From Dyella_A ginsengisoli (GTDB lineage: Bacteria; Pseudomonadota; Gammaproteobacteria; Xanthomonadales; Rhodanobacteraceae), in assembly GCF_044904665.1 (NCBI RefSeq), contig NZ_JADIKM010000001.1, positions 310,001-374,000 on the forward strand: DNA of 64,000 nt, in the 5' to 3' direction. Numbering within the stretch: the first letter of the stretch is position 1; every line of letters begins with the position of its first letter. Positions 16,029-26,747 of the stretch are shown piece after piece. Under the pieces are notes generated by a model. It made no database searches, was not told the origin of the DNA, and saw only the letters and a program-made list of their open reading frames with translations. Position numbers and translations under genes: made by a program.

Positions 16029-16363
16029 AGCGCGTCGTTGTCCAGTTCGCCGGTGCGGATGCGGATCACCTGATCCAGCGCGCTGACGAAAATCTTGCCG
16101 TCGCCGATCTTGCCGGTGCGGGCGGCGTTCTGGATCGCATCCACCACGCGTTCGAGCTGGTCGTCGGCCACTGCCACCTCCAGCTTGATCTTGGGCAGGA
16201 AGTCCACGACGTATTCCGCCCCCCGATACAGCTCGGTATGGCCCTTTTGCCTGCCGAAGCCCTTCACCTCGGTCACCGTGATGCCCTGCACGCCGGCCTC
16301 GGCCAGCGCTTCGCGCACATCGTCCAGTTTGAACGGCTTGATGACCGCCGATACCAGCTTCAT
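16025..16363 (-). CDS. glnK: Nitrogen regulatory PII protein
   Basis: A 112-residue PII signal protein with the T-loop GRQKGHTELYRGAEY; Tyr51 is the usual uridylylation site. The B-loop TGKIGDGKIF is also present. It senses 2-oxoglutarate and energy state and controls nitrogen targets such as glutamine synthetase adenylylation or AmtB. No amtB gene lies next to it and its neighbours are unrelated, so glnB is an equally possible name. The 185 bases upstream towards ubiK carry no other gene that I can support. Confidence 0.95.
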   Translation of the reverse strand: MKLVSAVIKPFKLDDVREALAEAGVQGITVTEVKGFGRQKGHTELYRGAEYVVDFLPKIKLEVAVADDQLERVVDAIQNAARTGKIGDGKIFVSALDQVIRIRTGELDNDAL

Positions 16364-16548
16364 GGATGCTCCTCGTCGCGGGCGCCGGCGGGGACCGGCG
16401 CGGAACCGGCATTTTGCGCTGTCGCGCCCGCGCTGTCGCCTTGATCCAGCGTGTAGGACAATCCCTACAAACTCCGGCGGAGCTTCCCGATGGCGGTCAC
16501 AAAGCGCGTTTACCTACACTTCAGTTCGACGAGTTCGAGGTGCTATCC

Positions 16549-16806
16549 ATGATGGATAGGCAGGATATCGATCAACTTGCCCTGCGACTTGTTTCGTTGG
16601 TGCCGCCAGGATTGGCTCAAGCGCATCAGGATTTGCGAACCAACTTTAACGATGTCCTGGCGCACGGATTGCGCCGCCTTGACCTGGTCACCCGCGAAGA
16701 GTTCGATGTCCAGAGTCAACTTTTGGCGCGCACTCGCGCCAAGGTTGACGAACTGGAAAAGCGCATCGCCGATCTGGAGACGATGGCCGCTGCTCGCGGT
16801 TCCTAA
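16549..16806 (+). CDS. ubiK: Ubiquinone biosynthesis accessory factor UbiK (YqiC/BMFP family)
   Basis: An 85-residue protein with an amphipathic N-terminal helix and a C-terminal coiled coil (LLARTRAKVDELEKRIADLE). This matches the UbiK/YqiC family, which forms a trimer with UbiJ to help the aerobic ubiquinone enzymes. Tandem ATGs occur at 16549 and 16552. It stands alone, followed by an intrinsic terminator. Its presumed partner ubiJ is at 28394-29044. Confidence 0.9.
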   Translation: MMDRQDIDQLALRLVSLVPPGLAQAHQDLRTNFNDVLAHGLRRLDLVTREEFDVQSQLLARTRAKVDELEKRIADLETMAAARGS

Positions 16807-16827
16807 GCCGTAAACGTCTCCCGGGAG

Positions 16828-16871
16828 CCGCCCCCGACCTGTCACCTCACCCCGAGAATGGTCGGGGGCGG
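16828..16871 (+). terminator. Intrinsic terminator after ubiK
   Basis: A perfect 12-base stem, 16828-16839 with 16860-16871, has a 20-base loop and is followed by TTATTTA. It lies directly after ubiK and before the comM start, so comM needs its own promoter or read-through. Confidence 0.75.
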
Positions 16872-16952
16872 TTATTTATGCCCCATCGACCGGAGCTGCT
16901 GCATGCGCACGTTCCTCCGCGGCCGTCTCCCTACCGGTCGCCCGCCTCGTCC

Positions 16953-18452
<1,500 letters not shown>

Positions 18453-18483
18453 GTCCCTGCGACATTTTGTGTACCGGGCAGTA

Positions 18484-18511
18484 TTGACTTGCTCCTGTCG
18501 CCCGCTATTAT
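18484..18511 (+). promoter_or_regulatory. Sigma-70-like promoter downstream of comM
   Basis: TTGACT at 18484-18489 and TATTAT at 18506-18511 are separated by 16 bases, a strong match to the housekeeping consensus in an otherwise GC-rich region. Transcription would start near 18518. It lies 30 bases after the comM stop and about 170 bases before the antiporter start. Confidence 0.65.
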
Positions 18512-18517
18512 CTGCAC

Positions 18518-18597
18518 CCGTCGGTTCGCAAATGTCCCGACCCCCGCGCCCCGGCATCGGCTCCCCCTCCCTCCCTCCGATGCCGGGGCCATCTTTT
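18518..18597 (+). ncRNA. Candidate small RNA or attenuated leader with C-rich loop
   Basis: Directly after the promoter, about 80 bases hold a small hairpin (18520-18524 with 18537-18541) and a C-rich single strand. They end in a strong 13-base hairpin (18548-18560 with 18577-18589) followed by a TCTTTT run, which is an intrinsic terminator. The 16-base loop is almost pure C and T, able to pair with purine-rich ribosome binding sites. This matches the plan of C-rich trans-acting small RNAs such as sX13 of Xanthomonas, but no homology can be claimed. Alternatively it is an attenuator in the leader of the antiporter gene. Confidence 0.5.
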
Positions 18598-18689
18598 CCG
18601 TCCTGCCCAATCGCGTCCCCGGTCCTGCGGGTGGACGCGCAGGCGAGCGCGTGTTCCGATGCCCGGCGGATCGCCTTCCGGAAGCGTGC

Positions 18690-20489
18690 ATGAATCTTGA
18701 GCTCGGACTGCTGCTGACCGGCTTGCTCGGCATCGGCTTTGCCGCGCAGTGGCTGGCCTGGCGGGTGAAGTTGCCGGCGATCCTGTTTCTGCTGCTGGCC
18801 GGCATCGTGCTCGGCCCGGTGGCCGGCGTGGTGCAGCCGGATTGGTTGCTCGGGCCACTGCTGTTCCCAATGGTGTCGCTGTCGGTGGCCTTGATCCTGT
18901 TCGAAGGTAGTCTGAGCCTGCGATTTGGCGAGCTGCTCGAAATCGGTCGTGCAGTGCGCGGACTGGTGAGCTACGGCGCCGTCGCCGCGCTGCTGATGCT
19001 GGCGGCTGCGGCGCACCTGCTGGCCGGGTTGGGCTGGGATATCGCGCTGCTGTTCGGCGCGCTCACCTGCGTGACCGGGCCGACGGTAATCGCGCCGATG
19101 CTGCGCACGCTCCGCCCGAACGCCCGCATCGCCAACACGCTGCGCTGGGAAGGCATCGTGATCGATCCGCTCGGCGCGCTGTTCGCCGTGCTGATCTACG
19201 AGGCGATCGTCTCGCGCCAGCAGGGGCACACGATCGGCGTGTTCCTCGGCACCATCCTGTGTGGCGTGCTGGCCGGAGCGGTAGCGGCGTGGGTGCTGGC
19301 GCAGCTGTTGCGCCGGCAGATGATTCCCGAGTACTTGCAGAACTTCGGCACGCTGGCAGCGGTGTTGCTGACCTTCAGCGTCTCCAACGCGATCACCCAC
19401 GAATCGGGCTTGCTGGCGGTGACGGTGATGGGCATCGCTCTGGGCAACATGCGTGGCTTGCACGTCGACGACATCCTCGACTTCAAGGAGCACCTGACCA
19501 CGTTGCTGGTGTCGAGCCTGTTCATCCTGCTCGCCGCGCGACTGCAGTGGCCGCTGCCGCCGGGCATGCTGATGGCCGGCATCGGCATCCTGCTGGCCTC
19601 GCAACTGCTGATCCGTCCCGTCACGGTGGCGCTGGCGACCGCCGGCAGCGCGCTCAACTGGCGCGAGCGCGCGCTGATCGCCTGGGTAGCGCCGCGCGGC
19701 ATCGTGGCGGCGGCGGTCTCGGCGCTGTTCGCGTTGCGCCTCGGCGCGTTGGGGCTGCCCGGAGCCGACGCGCTGGTGCCGCTGGTGTTCATCCTGATCA
19801 TCGGTACCGTGGTGCTGCAGAGCGCCACGGCCCGTCCGCTGGCCCGCTGGCTGAAGGTGGCCGAGCCCGAGCCGCGCGGCGTGCTGGTGTTCGGTTCGGG
19901 CATCGTGGCGCGCGCGGTGGCCAAGGCGCTGCACGACGCCGGGGTTCGCCTGCTGCTTGCCGACGACGACTGGGACGGTATTCGCCAGGCGCGCATGGAA
20001 GGCTTGCCGACATTCTTCGGCAACCCGGCGTCGAACCACGCCGAGCGCCATCTCGATCTGACCGGCATCGGCCGCCTGCTGGCAATGTCGACCCATCGCG
20101 AACGCAATTCCATCGCCTGCCTGCATTACCGCGAGGAATTCGGCCGCGACAAGGTCTACCGCCTGCGCAACCTGAGCGTGGATGAGGCGACCGATCGCGT
20201 CGCGTTGGCCGACAGTCTGCTGGCTCCGCCGCTGTTCGACGACACGATGACCCACGGCCGTTTCGCCGAGCGCTTGTCGCAGGGCTGGCGGATCAAGTCG
20301 ACCCGCCTCACCACCACCTTCGACTGGCCGCATTTCGTCGAGCAGTACGGCTCGCCGCTGATCCTGCTGTTCGGCATCGAGGAAAAGGGAGCGCTGCGCG
20401 TGGCATCGGCCAAGCGCGAGCTTGAGCCGCGGCCGGGCTGGCTGGTGATTGCGCTCGTGCCTGGCGAGCGACCGAGAAGTGAGAAGTGA
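18690..20489 (+). CDS. CPA-family sodium or potassium/proton antiporter with TrkA-N domain
   Basis: A 599-residue protein. About 12 membrane helices fill residues 1-395, including the transport-core region TGPTVIAPM, and a cytoplasmic TrkA-N/RCK nucleotide-binding domain follows (VLVFGSGIVARAVAKAL near 398-414). It should exchange Na+ or K+ for H+ under control of NAD(H) binding. The C-terminal residues RSEK and the stop are encoded inside repeat element copy 2. The leader contains the promoter and terminator-like hairpin at 18484-18597, so expression may be attenuated. Confidence 0.88.
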   Translation: MNLELGLLLTGLLGIGFAAQWLAWRVKLPAILFLLLAGIVLGPVAGVVQPDWLLGPLLFPMVSLSVALILFEGSLSLRFGELLEIGRAVRGLVSYGAVAALLMLAAAAHLLAGLGWDIALLFGALTCVTGPTVIAPMLRTLRPNARIANTLRWEGIVIDPLGALFAVLIYEAIVSRQQGHTIGVFLGTILCGVLAGAVAAWVLAQLLRRQMIPEYLQNFGTLAAVLLTFSVSNAITHESGLLAVTVMGIALGNMRGLHVDDILDFKEHLTTLLVSSLFILLAARLQWPLPPGMLMAGIGILLASQLLIRPVTVALATAGSALNWRERALIAWVAPRGIVAAAVSALFALRLGALGLPGADALVPLVFILIIGTVVLQSATARPLARWLKVAEPEPRGVLVFGSGIVARAVAKALHDAGVRLLLADDDWDGIRQARMEGLPTFFGNPASNHAERHLDLTGIGRLLAMSTHRERNSIACLHYREEFGRDKVYRLRNLSVDEATDRVALADSLLAPPLFDDTMTHGRFAERLSQGWRIKSTRLTTTFDWPHFVEQYGSPLILLFGIEEKGALRVASAKRELEPRPGWLVIALVPGERPRSEK

Positions 20490-20640
20490 GGGAAAGGCTC
20501 GTCGCGTTATGCACCTCGCGCCGCTCGCTTAAAACACGCACGCGGATAGAAAGCGCGAAGTGAGGAGCAAGAGAGAGAATCGCTCAGGACGACGCTCTTC
20601 TCTCACTCCTCACTTCTCTTCACTCACTCCCCGCTCTTGC
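20470..20640. repeat. Purine-rich GAGTGAG inverted repeat element, copy 2
   Basis: Left-type units occur at 20470-20497 and 20551-20580, and a right arm of CTCTTCTCTCACTCCTCAC-type sequence at 20593-20638. It fills the gap between the convergent antiporter and aceA genes and contributes the antiporter stop codon. The internal GCGGATAGAA is shared with copy 3. Confidence 0.7.
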
Positions 20641-20644
20641 GCCC

Positions 20645-21940
<1,296 letters not shown>

Positions 21941-21979
21941 GATGGACTCCGGTAGCTGGTTCGTGCGGTGACGCGTCGG

Positions 21980-23572
21980 TCAGAGCTGCTCGTAGGCGGG
22001 CAGGGTCAGGAAGTCGGCGAGCTGGTCGTCGTGGGTGAGCGCCGAGAGCAGTGCGGCCGCGGCGTCGGCCTTGCTGGCACCGGGGTGCAGACTGTCGCGC
22101 AGCTTGTGCGTGTGCGATGCCAGCGCCTGATCGAACAGGGCGAAATCGATCGGCGCGTGGTCGGTGAACTCCACCCCGCCGTGATGCAGCCACTGCCACA
22201 GCTGGGCGCGGGCGATCTCGGCGGTGGCGGCGTCTTCCATCAGGTGGTGGATCGGCACACAGCCCAGCCCTTCCAGCCAGGCGGCGGTGTAGCGCAGCGC
22301 CACCTCGACATTGTTGTCGAAGCCGGCGCGGCTGATCGAACCGGCGCACGGCGCGATCAACTGCTCGCGCGTCACGCAGACGTCCTCGCGCAGCTTGTCC
22401 AGCTGGTTCGGCCCGGGCATGTACTCATCGAAGATCGCCTGGGCCACTGGCACCAGCGCCGGATGCGCCACCCAGGTGCCGTCGTGGCCGGCCTGCACCT
22501 CGCGCAGCTTGTCGGCGCGCACCTTGGCCATCGCCGCCTCGTTGGCAGCCTCGTCGCCCTTGATCGGGATCTGCGCGGCCATGCCGCCCATCGCGAACGC
22601 GCCGCGGCGATGGCAGGTCTGGATCAGCAGCTCCGAGTACGCCTTCAGGAACGGCACCGTCATCACCACCTGGCCACGCTCGGGCAGCAGGCGGTCGCGG
22701 TGGCCGCGCAGGGTCTTGAGGTAGGAAAAGATGTAGTCCCAGCGGCCGCAGTTGAGGCCGACCACGCGCCGGCGCAGTGCGTGCAGGATCTCGTGCATCT
22801 GGAACACCGCCGGCAGCGTCTCGATCAGCACGGTGGCTTTCATGCTGCCGACCGGCAGGTCCAGCTCGTTCTCGGTCAGCGCCATCACGTCGTCCCACAG
22901 CGTGGCTTCTTCCATCGCCTCCAGCTTGGGCAGGTAGAAGTACGGGCCGCGCTGCAGGGCGTGCAGCAGGTGCGCGTTGTGGAAGGCGAACAGGCCGAAG
23001 TCCACCAGCGCGCCGGCCATCACCTCGCCGTCGACCAGCACGTGCCGCTCGGGCAGATGCCAGCCGCGCGGGCGCACCACCAGCACGGCGGTCTCCCCGG
23101 CCAGCTGGTAGCGCTTGCCTTCCGGCGAGGTGTAGGCGATCGAGCCGTTGGCGGCGTCGCGCAGGTTGATCTGGCCGTCGAGCTGGTTGCGGAAGCTCGG
23201 CGCCGAGGAATCCTCGAAGTCGGCCATGAAAACCTTCGCGCCGGAATTGAGCGCGTTGATGATCATCTTGCGTTCGACCGGCCCGGTGATCTCCACGCGG
23301 CGGTCCTGCAGGGCGGCCGGAATCGGCGCAACGCGCCAATCGCCCTCGCGAATGGCGACGGTGTCGGCGCGGAAGTTCGGCAGGGCGCCGGCGTCGTAGC
23401 GGGCCTGGCGGTCACGGCGCGCCTGCAGCAGCTGCTGGCGGCGCGGCTCGGCGAAGCGATGCAGGCGGGCGAGGAAGCCCAGCGCCTCGGGCGTCAGGAT
23501 GGCTTCGTAGCCGCGCGTATCGGCCTGGATCTGCACCTGCTCGATGGGCAGGCGTTGCTGGGGTACGGCCAT
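21980..23572 (-). CDS. aceB: Malate synthase A
   Basis: A 530-residue malate synthase A with VFMADFEDSSAPSF (about 114-127), GKRYQLAG and the downstream catalytic region CVTREQL. It condenses glyoxylate with acetyl-CoA to malate. It is first in the aceB-aceA operon and is divergent from a LysR-type regulator across an unusually AT-rich 119-base gap holding two palindromes, the likely control site of the operon. Confidence 0.98.
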   Translation of the reverse strand: MAVPQQRLPIEQVQIQADTRGYEAILTPEALGFLARLHRFAEPRRQQLLQARRDRQARYDAGALPNFRADTVAIREGDWRVAPIPAALQDRRVEITGPVERKMIINALNSGAKVFMADFEDSSAPSFRNQLDGQINLRDAANGSIAYTSPEGKRYQLAGETAVLVVRPRGWHLPERHVLVDGEVMAGALVDFGLFAFHNAHLLHALQRGPYFYLPKLEAMEEATLWDDVMALTENELDLPVGSMKATVLIETLPAVFQMHEILHALRRRVVGLNCGRWDYIFSYLKTLRGHRDRLLPERGQVVMTVPFLKAYSELLIQTCHRRGAFAMGGMAAQIPIKGDEAANEAAMAKVRADKLREVQAGHDGTWVAHPALVPVAQAIFDEYMPGPNQLDKLREDVCVTREQLIAPCAGSISRAGFDNNVEVALRYTAAWLEGLGCVPIHHLMEDAATAEIARAQLWQWLHHGGVEFTDHAPIDFALFDQALASHTHKLRDSLHPGASKADAAAALLSALTHDDQLADFLTLPAYEQL

Positions 23573-23621
23573 GATGTTTGCTCCGCCTTGGGTGGAGCTC
23601 CAAACTAGGCCTTCAAGATTG

Positions 23622-23634
23622 GCTTTGACAAAGC
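23622..23634. promoter_or_regulatory. Perfect palindrome in the aceB/lysR gap
   Basis: GCTTTGACAAAGC is a perfect 13-base dyad between the divergent aceB and LysR genes, overlapping a TTGACA hexamer on the plus strand and TTGTCA on the minus strand. It is a candidate operator for the adjacent LysR protein. Confidence 0.5.
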
Positions 23635-23653
23635 AAATGTTTCAATTTTTGCT

Positions 23654-23668
23654 ATTGTCATTATCAAT
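23654..23668. promoter_or_regulatory. ATTG-N7-CAAT dyad near the LysR start
   Basis: ATTGTCATTATCAAT is an imperfect 15-base dyad with the T-N11-A layout common to LysR-type binding sites. It lies 23 bases before the regulator start and suggests autoregulation. Confidence 0.4.
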
Positions 23669-23691
23669 GATCACCTCAACATATTGATTCC

Positions 23692-24738
23692 ATGAGCCAG
23701 AAAATCCGCGCGGCGGCGGAAAAAAAGCCGAAAAAAGGCGTTCCGGACGTGTTGCGCCGCCGCAAAGGCGCCGCCGGCGAGCCGGCCGACCCGGCGCGGT
23801 TTTACTACAAGGGCAGCCGCCAGAAGCAGCTTCGGGCCTTTGTCGCCACGGTGAAACTGGGCACCCTGACCCGCGCCGCCGAGGCGCTGTTCCTGTCCCA
23901 GCCGTCGGTGAGCCTGCAGCTGCAGGCGCTGGAGCGCGAGCTGGGCGTGACGCTGATGGAGCGCAGCCGCCGACGCATCAACCTCACTGATGCCGGCGAG
24001 GCGCTGTACGAGCTGGCGCGCCCGCTGGTGGAGGGCTGGGAAAATCTCGATCGCGACTTCCAGGCCAAGGTGAAGGGGCTGCACGCCGGCCGGCTGACCA
24101 TCGCCGCCGGCACCTCCACCATCCAGTACCTGCTGCCCGAGCTGGTGCGCCGCTACCGCGAGCGCTACCCGGCCGTGCAGCTGCAGCTGGCCAACGTCAC
24201 CGGCAAGGACGGCATGGCCTTGCTGCGCGAGGACAAGGCCGACTTCGCGGTGGGCTCCATGCTCGACGTGCCCAACGACATCGCCTGGGCGCCGATCTAC
24301 CACTACGACCCGATGCTGATCATGCCGCCGGATCATCCGCTGGCGGCGAAGGCCAACGTGACGCTGGAAGACCTGTCGCCCTACGGCCTGATCCTGCCGC
24401 CGCAGCGGCTGTCGACCTACCGGCTGGTGGATCTGGTGTTCCAGCAGCGGCAGGTGCCGTACCACGTGGCGATCGAGGTGGGCGGCTGGGACGTGATCAA
24501 GGAATACGTCGCCATGGGCCTGGGCATCTCCGTCGTCACCGGCATCTGCATCACCGAGGCGGACAGCTCGCGTCTTGCCGTGCGCAACATGAAGCAGTAC
24601 TTCCCCCAGCGCAGCTACGGCGTGGTGATGCGCAAGGGAAAATTCCTCAGCGCCGAGGCACGCGCGTTCGTCGACCTGATTCGCCCGGGCCTGCTGACCC
24701 ACCGCGACTACGACGAGTCGGGCCACTCGGAACGCTGA
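23692..24738 (+). CDS. LysR-type regulator divergent from aceBA (CysB-like)
   Basis: A 348-residue LysR protein. The winged helix (about 44-105, with TRAAEALFLSQPSVSLQLQAL) is followed by a substrate-binding domain that resembles the CysB/Cbl group in LPELVRRYRERYP. An unusual 40-residue Lys/Arg/Pro-rich N-terminal extension precedes the helix-turn-helix. Position and orientation make it the probable regulator of the glyoxylate shunt; its effector is unknown. The downstream gene is convergent, with three bases between the stops. Confidence 0.9.
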   Translation: MSQKIRAAAEKKPKKGVPDVLRRRKGAAGEPADPARFYYKGSRQKQLRAFVATVKLGTLTRAAEALFLSQPSVSLQLQALERELGVTLMERSRRRINLTDAGEALYELARPLVEGWENLDRDFQAKVKGLHAGRLTIAAGTSTIQYLLPELVRRYRERYPAVQLQLANVTGKDGMALLREDKADFAVGSMLDVPNDIAWAPIYHYDPMLIMPPDHPLAAKANVTLEDLSPYGLILPPQRLSTYRLVDLVFQQRQVPYHVAIEVGGWDVIKEYVAMGLGISVVTGICITEADSSRLAVRNMKQYFPQRSYGVVMRKGKFLSAEARAFVDLIRPGLLTHRDYDESGHSER

Positions 24739-24741
24739 GCT

Positions 24742-25344
24742 TCAATCCACGTCGACGTTGTGGTGCTTGCCGCGATAGCCGCGGAACAGCGCGCGAATGC
24801 GCACCATCGCGTCTTCGTCGCGCTCGTCCTGGCCCAGGTACACCGGCGCGCCCAGCGTGAAGCTCTTGCTTGGGTAATCGATGAACACCGGCAGGATCGG
24901 TACCTCGGCCGCCCGCGCGATGCGCAGGAAGCCGCTCTTCCAGTGCGTGACCTTCTTGCGGGTGCCTTCGGGCGTGATGCCCAGCCACATGCGTTCATGC
25001 TGGGCGAAGCGCGCGGCCATCTGCTGCACGATGTCGGTGGCGGCGCCGCGGTCGATCGGAATCAGCCCGAGCGGGCGCAGGATAATGCCCAGCGGGCTGT
25101 CCAGCAGCTCGCGCTTGATCATGATGCTGATGTCGATGCCCAGTCCTACCTTCATCAGCAGGCCCCACACGCCGTCCCAGTTGGTCGAATGCGGCGCGCC
25201 GATCACGATCAGTTTGGGCAGGTCGGGAAACTCACCCTTCAGTTGCCAGCCACCGAGCCGCAACAGGCCGCGGCAGAGCCAGGGCCAGAACCGGTTGCGG
25301 ATGCGCGGCGCCTGCGGCGGCAGCGGCGGAACCACCTGCCTCAC
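24742..25344 (-). CDS. PlsC-like 1-acylglycerol-3-phosphate acyltransferase family protein
   Basis: A 200-residue acyltransferase with HSTNWD (an HX4D catalytic motif) near 53-58 and an EGTRKK motif near 126-131 that fits the phosphate-binding EGTR block. It probably acylates a lysophospholipid or related lipid. It starts with GTG at 25344, overlapping the stop of arfB by four bases (GTGA), so it is translationally coupled to it. It is shorter than canonical PlsC and lacks an N-terminal membrane anchor. Confidence 0.85.
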   Translation of the reverse strand: MRQVVPPLPPQAPRIRNRFWPWLCRGLLRLGGWQLKGEFPDLPKLIVIGAPHSTNWDGVWGLLMKVGLGIDISIMIKRELLDSPLGIILRPLGLIPIDRGAATDIVQQMAARFAQHERMWLGITPEGTRKKVTHWKSGFLRIARAAEVPILPVFIDYPSKSFTLGAPVYLGQDERDEDAMVRIRALFRGYRGKHHNVDVD

Positions 25345-25763
25345 TCGTGCGCTCCCGGCTTCCCACGGCCCTGCTTGATCCGGCTGCGCTGCTGCTTGCC
25401 GGCGAGGCGGCGCTCCTTGGAGGCGCGGGTGGGCCTGGTTGCCACGCGCTTCTTCGGCGGCACCAGCGCGCCGCGGATGATCTCGGCCAGGCGCTCGCGC
25501 ACGTCGTCGCGGTTGCGGCCCTGGTCACGAAAGCGTCGCCCCTGGATCACCAGCACGCCGTCGTCGGTGAGGCGACGGTCGCGCCGCGTCAGCAGCCGTT
25601 CGCGCACGTCATCCGGCAGCGAAGGCGATAGCGCCACGTCGAAACGCAGCTCCACCGCGCTCTCCGTGCGGTTCACGTGCTGCCCGCCCGGGCCGTCGGC
25701 GCGCAGGAAGCGCTCGACGAGCTCGGCGTCGGGAATGGCGAGGGTGCGGCTGATCTGGAGCAT
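25341..25763 (-). CDS. arfB: Alternative ribosome-rescue factor ArfB (YaeJ)
   Basis: A 140-residue peptide-release-factor-like protein with the catalytic GGQ in DGPGGQHVNR and the basic C-terminal tail (KERRLAGKQQRSRIKQGRGK) that enters the empty mRNA channel of stalled ribosomes. It hydrolyses peptidyl-tRNA on non-stop complexes. It is coupled to the acyltransferase downstream by a four-base overlap. Repeat element copy 3 precedes it. Confidence 0.95.
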   Translation of the reverse strand: MLQISRTLAIPDAELVERFLRADGPGGQHVNRTESAVELRFDVALSPSLPDDVRERLLTRRDRRLTDDGVLVIQGRRFRDQGRNRDDVRERLAEIIRGALVPPKKRVATRPTRASKERRLAGKQQRSRIKQGRGKPGAHE

Positions 25764-25781
25764 GGGCGGCAGTGTAGGGGC

Positions 25782-25954
25782 AGAGCGAGTAGTGAGTGGA
25801 GAGGAGTGAGGAGTGAGAGAAGAGCGGATAGAAGCAAAGAGAAAAGGCGGAACGGGAAAGGCGAGCCATCACGCCAGGGCAGGAACAGTGGGAGAAGCGA
25901 GCGGCCGCTCCTGCCCTCTCTCACTTCTCACTCCTCTTCACTCACTCCTCGCTC
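25782..25954. repeat. Purine-rich GAGTGAG inverted repeat element, copy 3
   Basis: The left arm at 25782-25825 and the right arm at 25913-25954 are near-perfect reverse complements over about 40 bases, the best-preserved palindrome of the three copies. The element lies between truC and arfB (both minus strand) and supplies the last residues (SEE) and the stop of truC. It shares GCGGATAGAA with copy 2. Confidence 0.75.
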
Positions 25955-26643
25955 ATCCCCCAGCCGAAGCGCGCGAGCAGCGCGCTGAACGCCTCGTCCA
26001 GCGGCGCCTCGATCACCAGCGGCTCGCCGCTCACCGGATGGCGCAGCGTGATGCGCCGCGCGTGCAGCAGCATGCGGTGGCAGCCGAAGTACTGCTTGTA
26101 CAGGCGGTTGTGGTCGCCGCGACCGTGCTGGCAGTCGCCGATGATCGGATGGTGGATGTGCGCCATGTGCTTGCGGATCTGGCGGAAGCGTCCGGTCTCC
26201 GGCTCCGCCTCCACCAGCGCATAGCGCTGCTGCGGGTAGCGCCCCAGCGCGATCGGCACCTCCACCGTGGCCAGCCGGCGATAGCGCGTGCGCGCCTCGC
26301 GCCGCGGACCGGTCTCGCGCGAGCCGGGCAGTGGGTAGTCGATCAGCGCCTCGACCGGCTCCGGCCAGCCGCGCACCACGGCGAGGTACTGCTTGTGCAC
26401 GTCGCGCCCCATGAACTGCTCGCCGAGCGCGCTGGCCACTTCGCTGGAACGCGCGATCAGCAGCACGCCGCTGGTGGCGCGATCGAGTCGGTGCGCCAGA
26501 TACACCGTGCCGCCCACCTGTTCGCGCAGCAGGTCGATCAGGAACTCTTCCGCGTTGCCCACCATCTTCGAGCGGTGCACGGCCAGGCCCGCGGGCTTGT
26601 TCACCGCGATGAGCGCGTCGTCTTGATGGAGGATCTCGATCAT
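25942..26643 (-). CDS. truC: tRNA pseudouridine(65) synthase TruC-like (RluA family)
   Basis: A 233-residue pseudouridine synthase with the catalytic-loop motif AHRLDRATSGVL and the family blocks VNKPAGLAVH and GRFRQIRKHMAHIHHPIIGD, close to TruC, which modifies U65 in tRNA. I used the ATG at 26643; an in-frame GTG at 26652 is an alternative. Its C-terminus runs into repeat element copy 3. A REP-like hairpin pair lies upstream. Confidence 0.9.
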   Translation of the reverse strand: MIEILHQDDALIAVNKPAGLAVHRSKMVGNAEEFLIDLLREQVGGTVYLAHRLDRATSGVLLIARSSEVASALGEQFMGRDVHKQYLAVVRGWPEPVEALIDYPLPGSRETGPRREARTRYRRLATVEVPIALGRYPQQRYALVEAEPETGRFRQIRKHMAHIHHPIIGDCQHGRGDHNRLYKQYFGCHRMLLHARRITLRHPVSGEPLVIEAPLDEAFSALLARFGWGMSEE

Positions 26644-26661
26644 GCGGTCCACGTGTTGCCG

Positions 26662-26740
26662 TTGGAGCCCGCTCGCGGGCGATGCTCCTGGCTTGATGTC
26701 GATTCAGAGCGAAAGGCAGCGCCCGCGAGCGGGCTCCTAC
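26662..26740. repeat. Paired REP-like hairpin between ubiB and truC
   Basis: GGAGCCCGCTCGCGGGCGATG at 26664-26684 and its inverted partner GCGCCCGCGAGCGGGCTCC at 26719-26738 form an inverted pair. Each unit also folds on itself (CCCGC with GCGGG). This is the usual plan of REP sequences in Pseudomonas and Xanthomonadales. Confidence 0.75.
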
Positions 26741-26747
26741 CCGAGGG

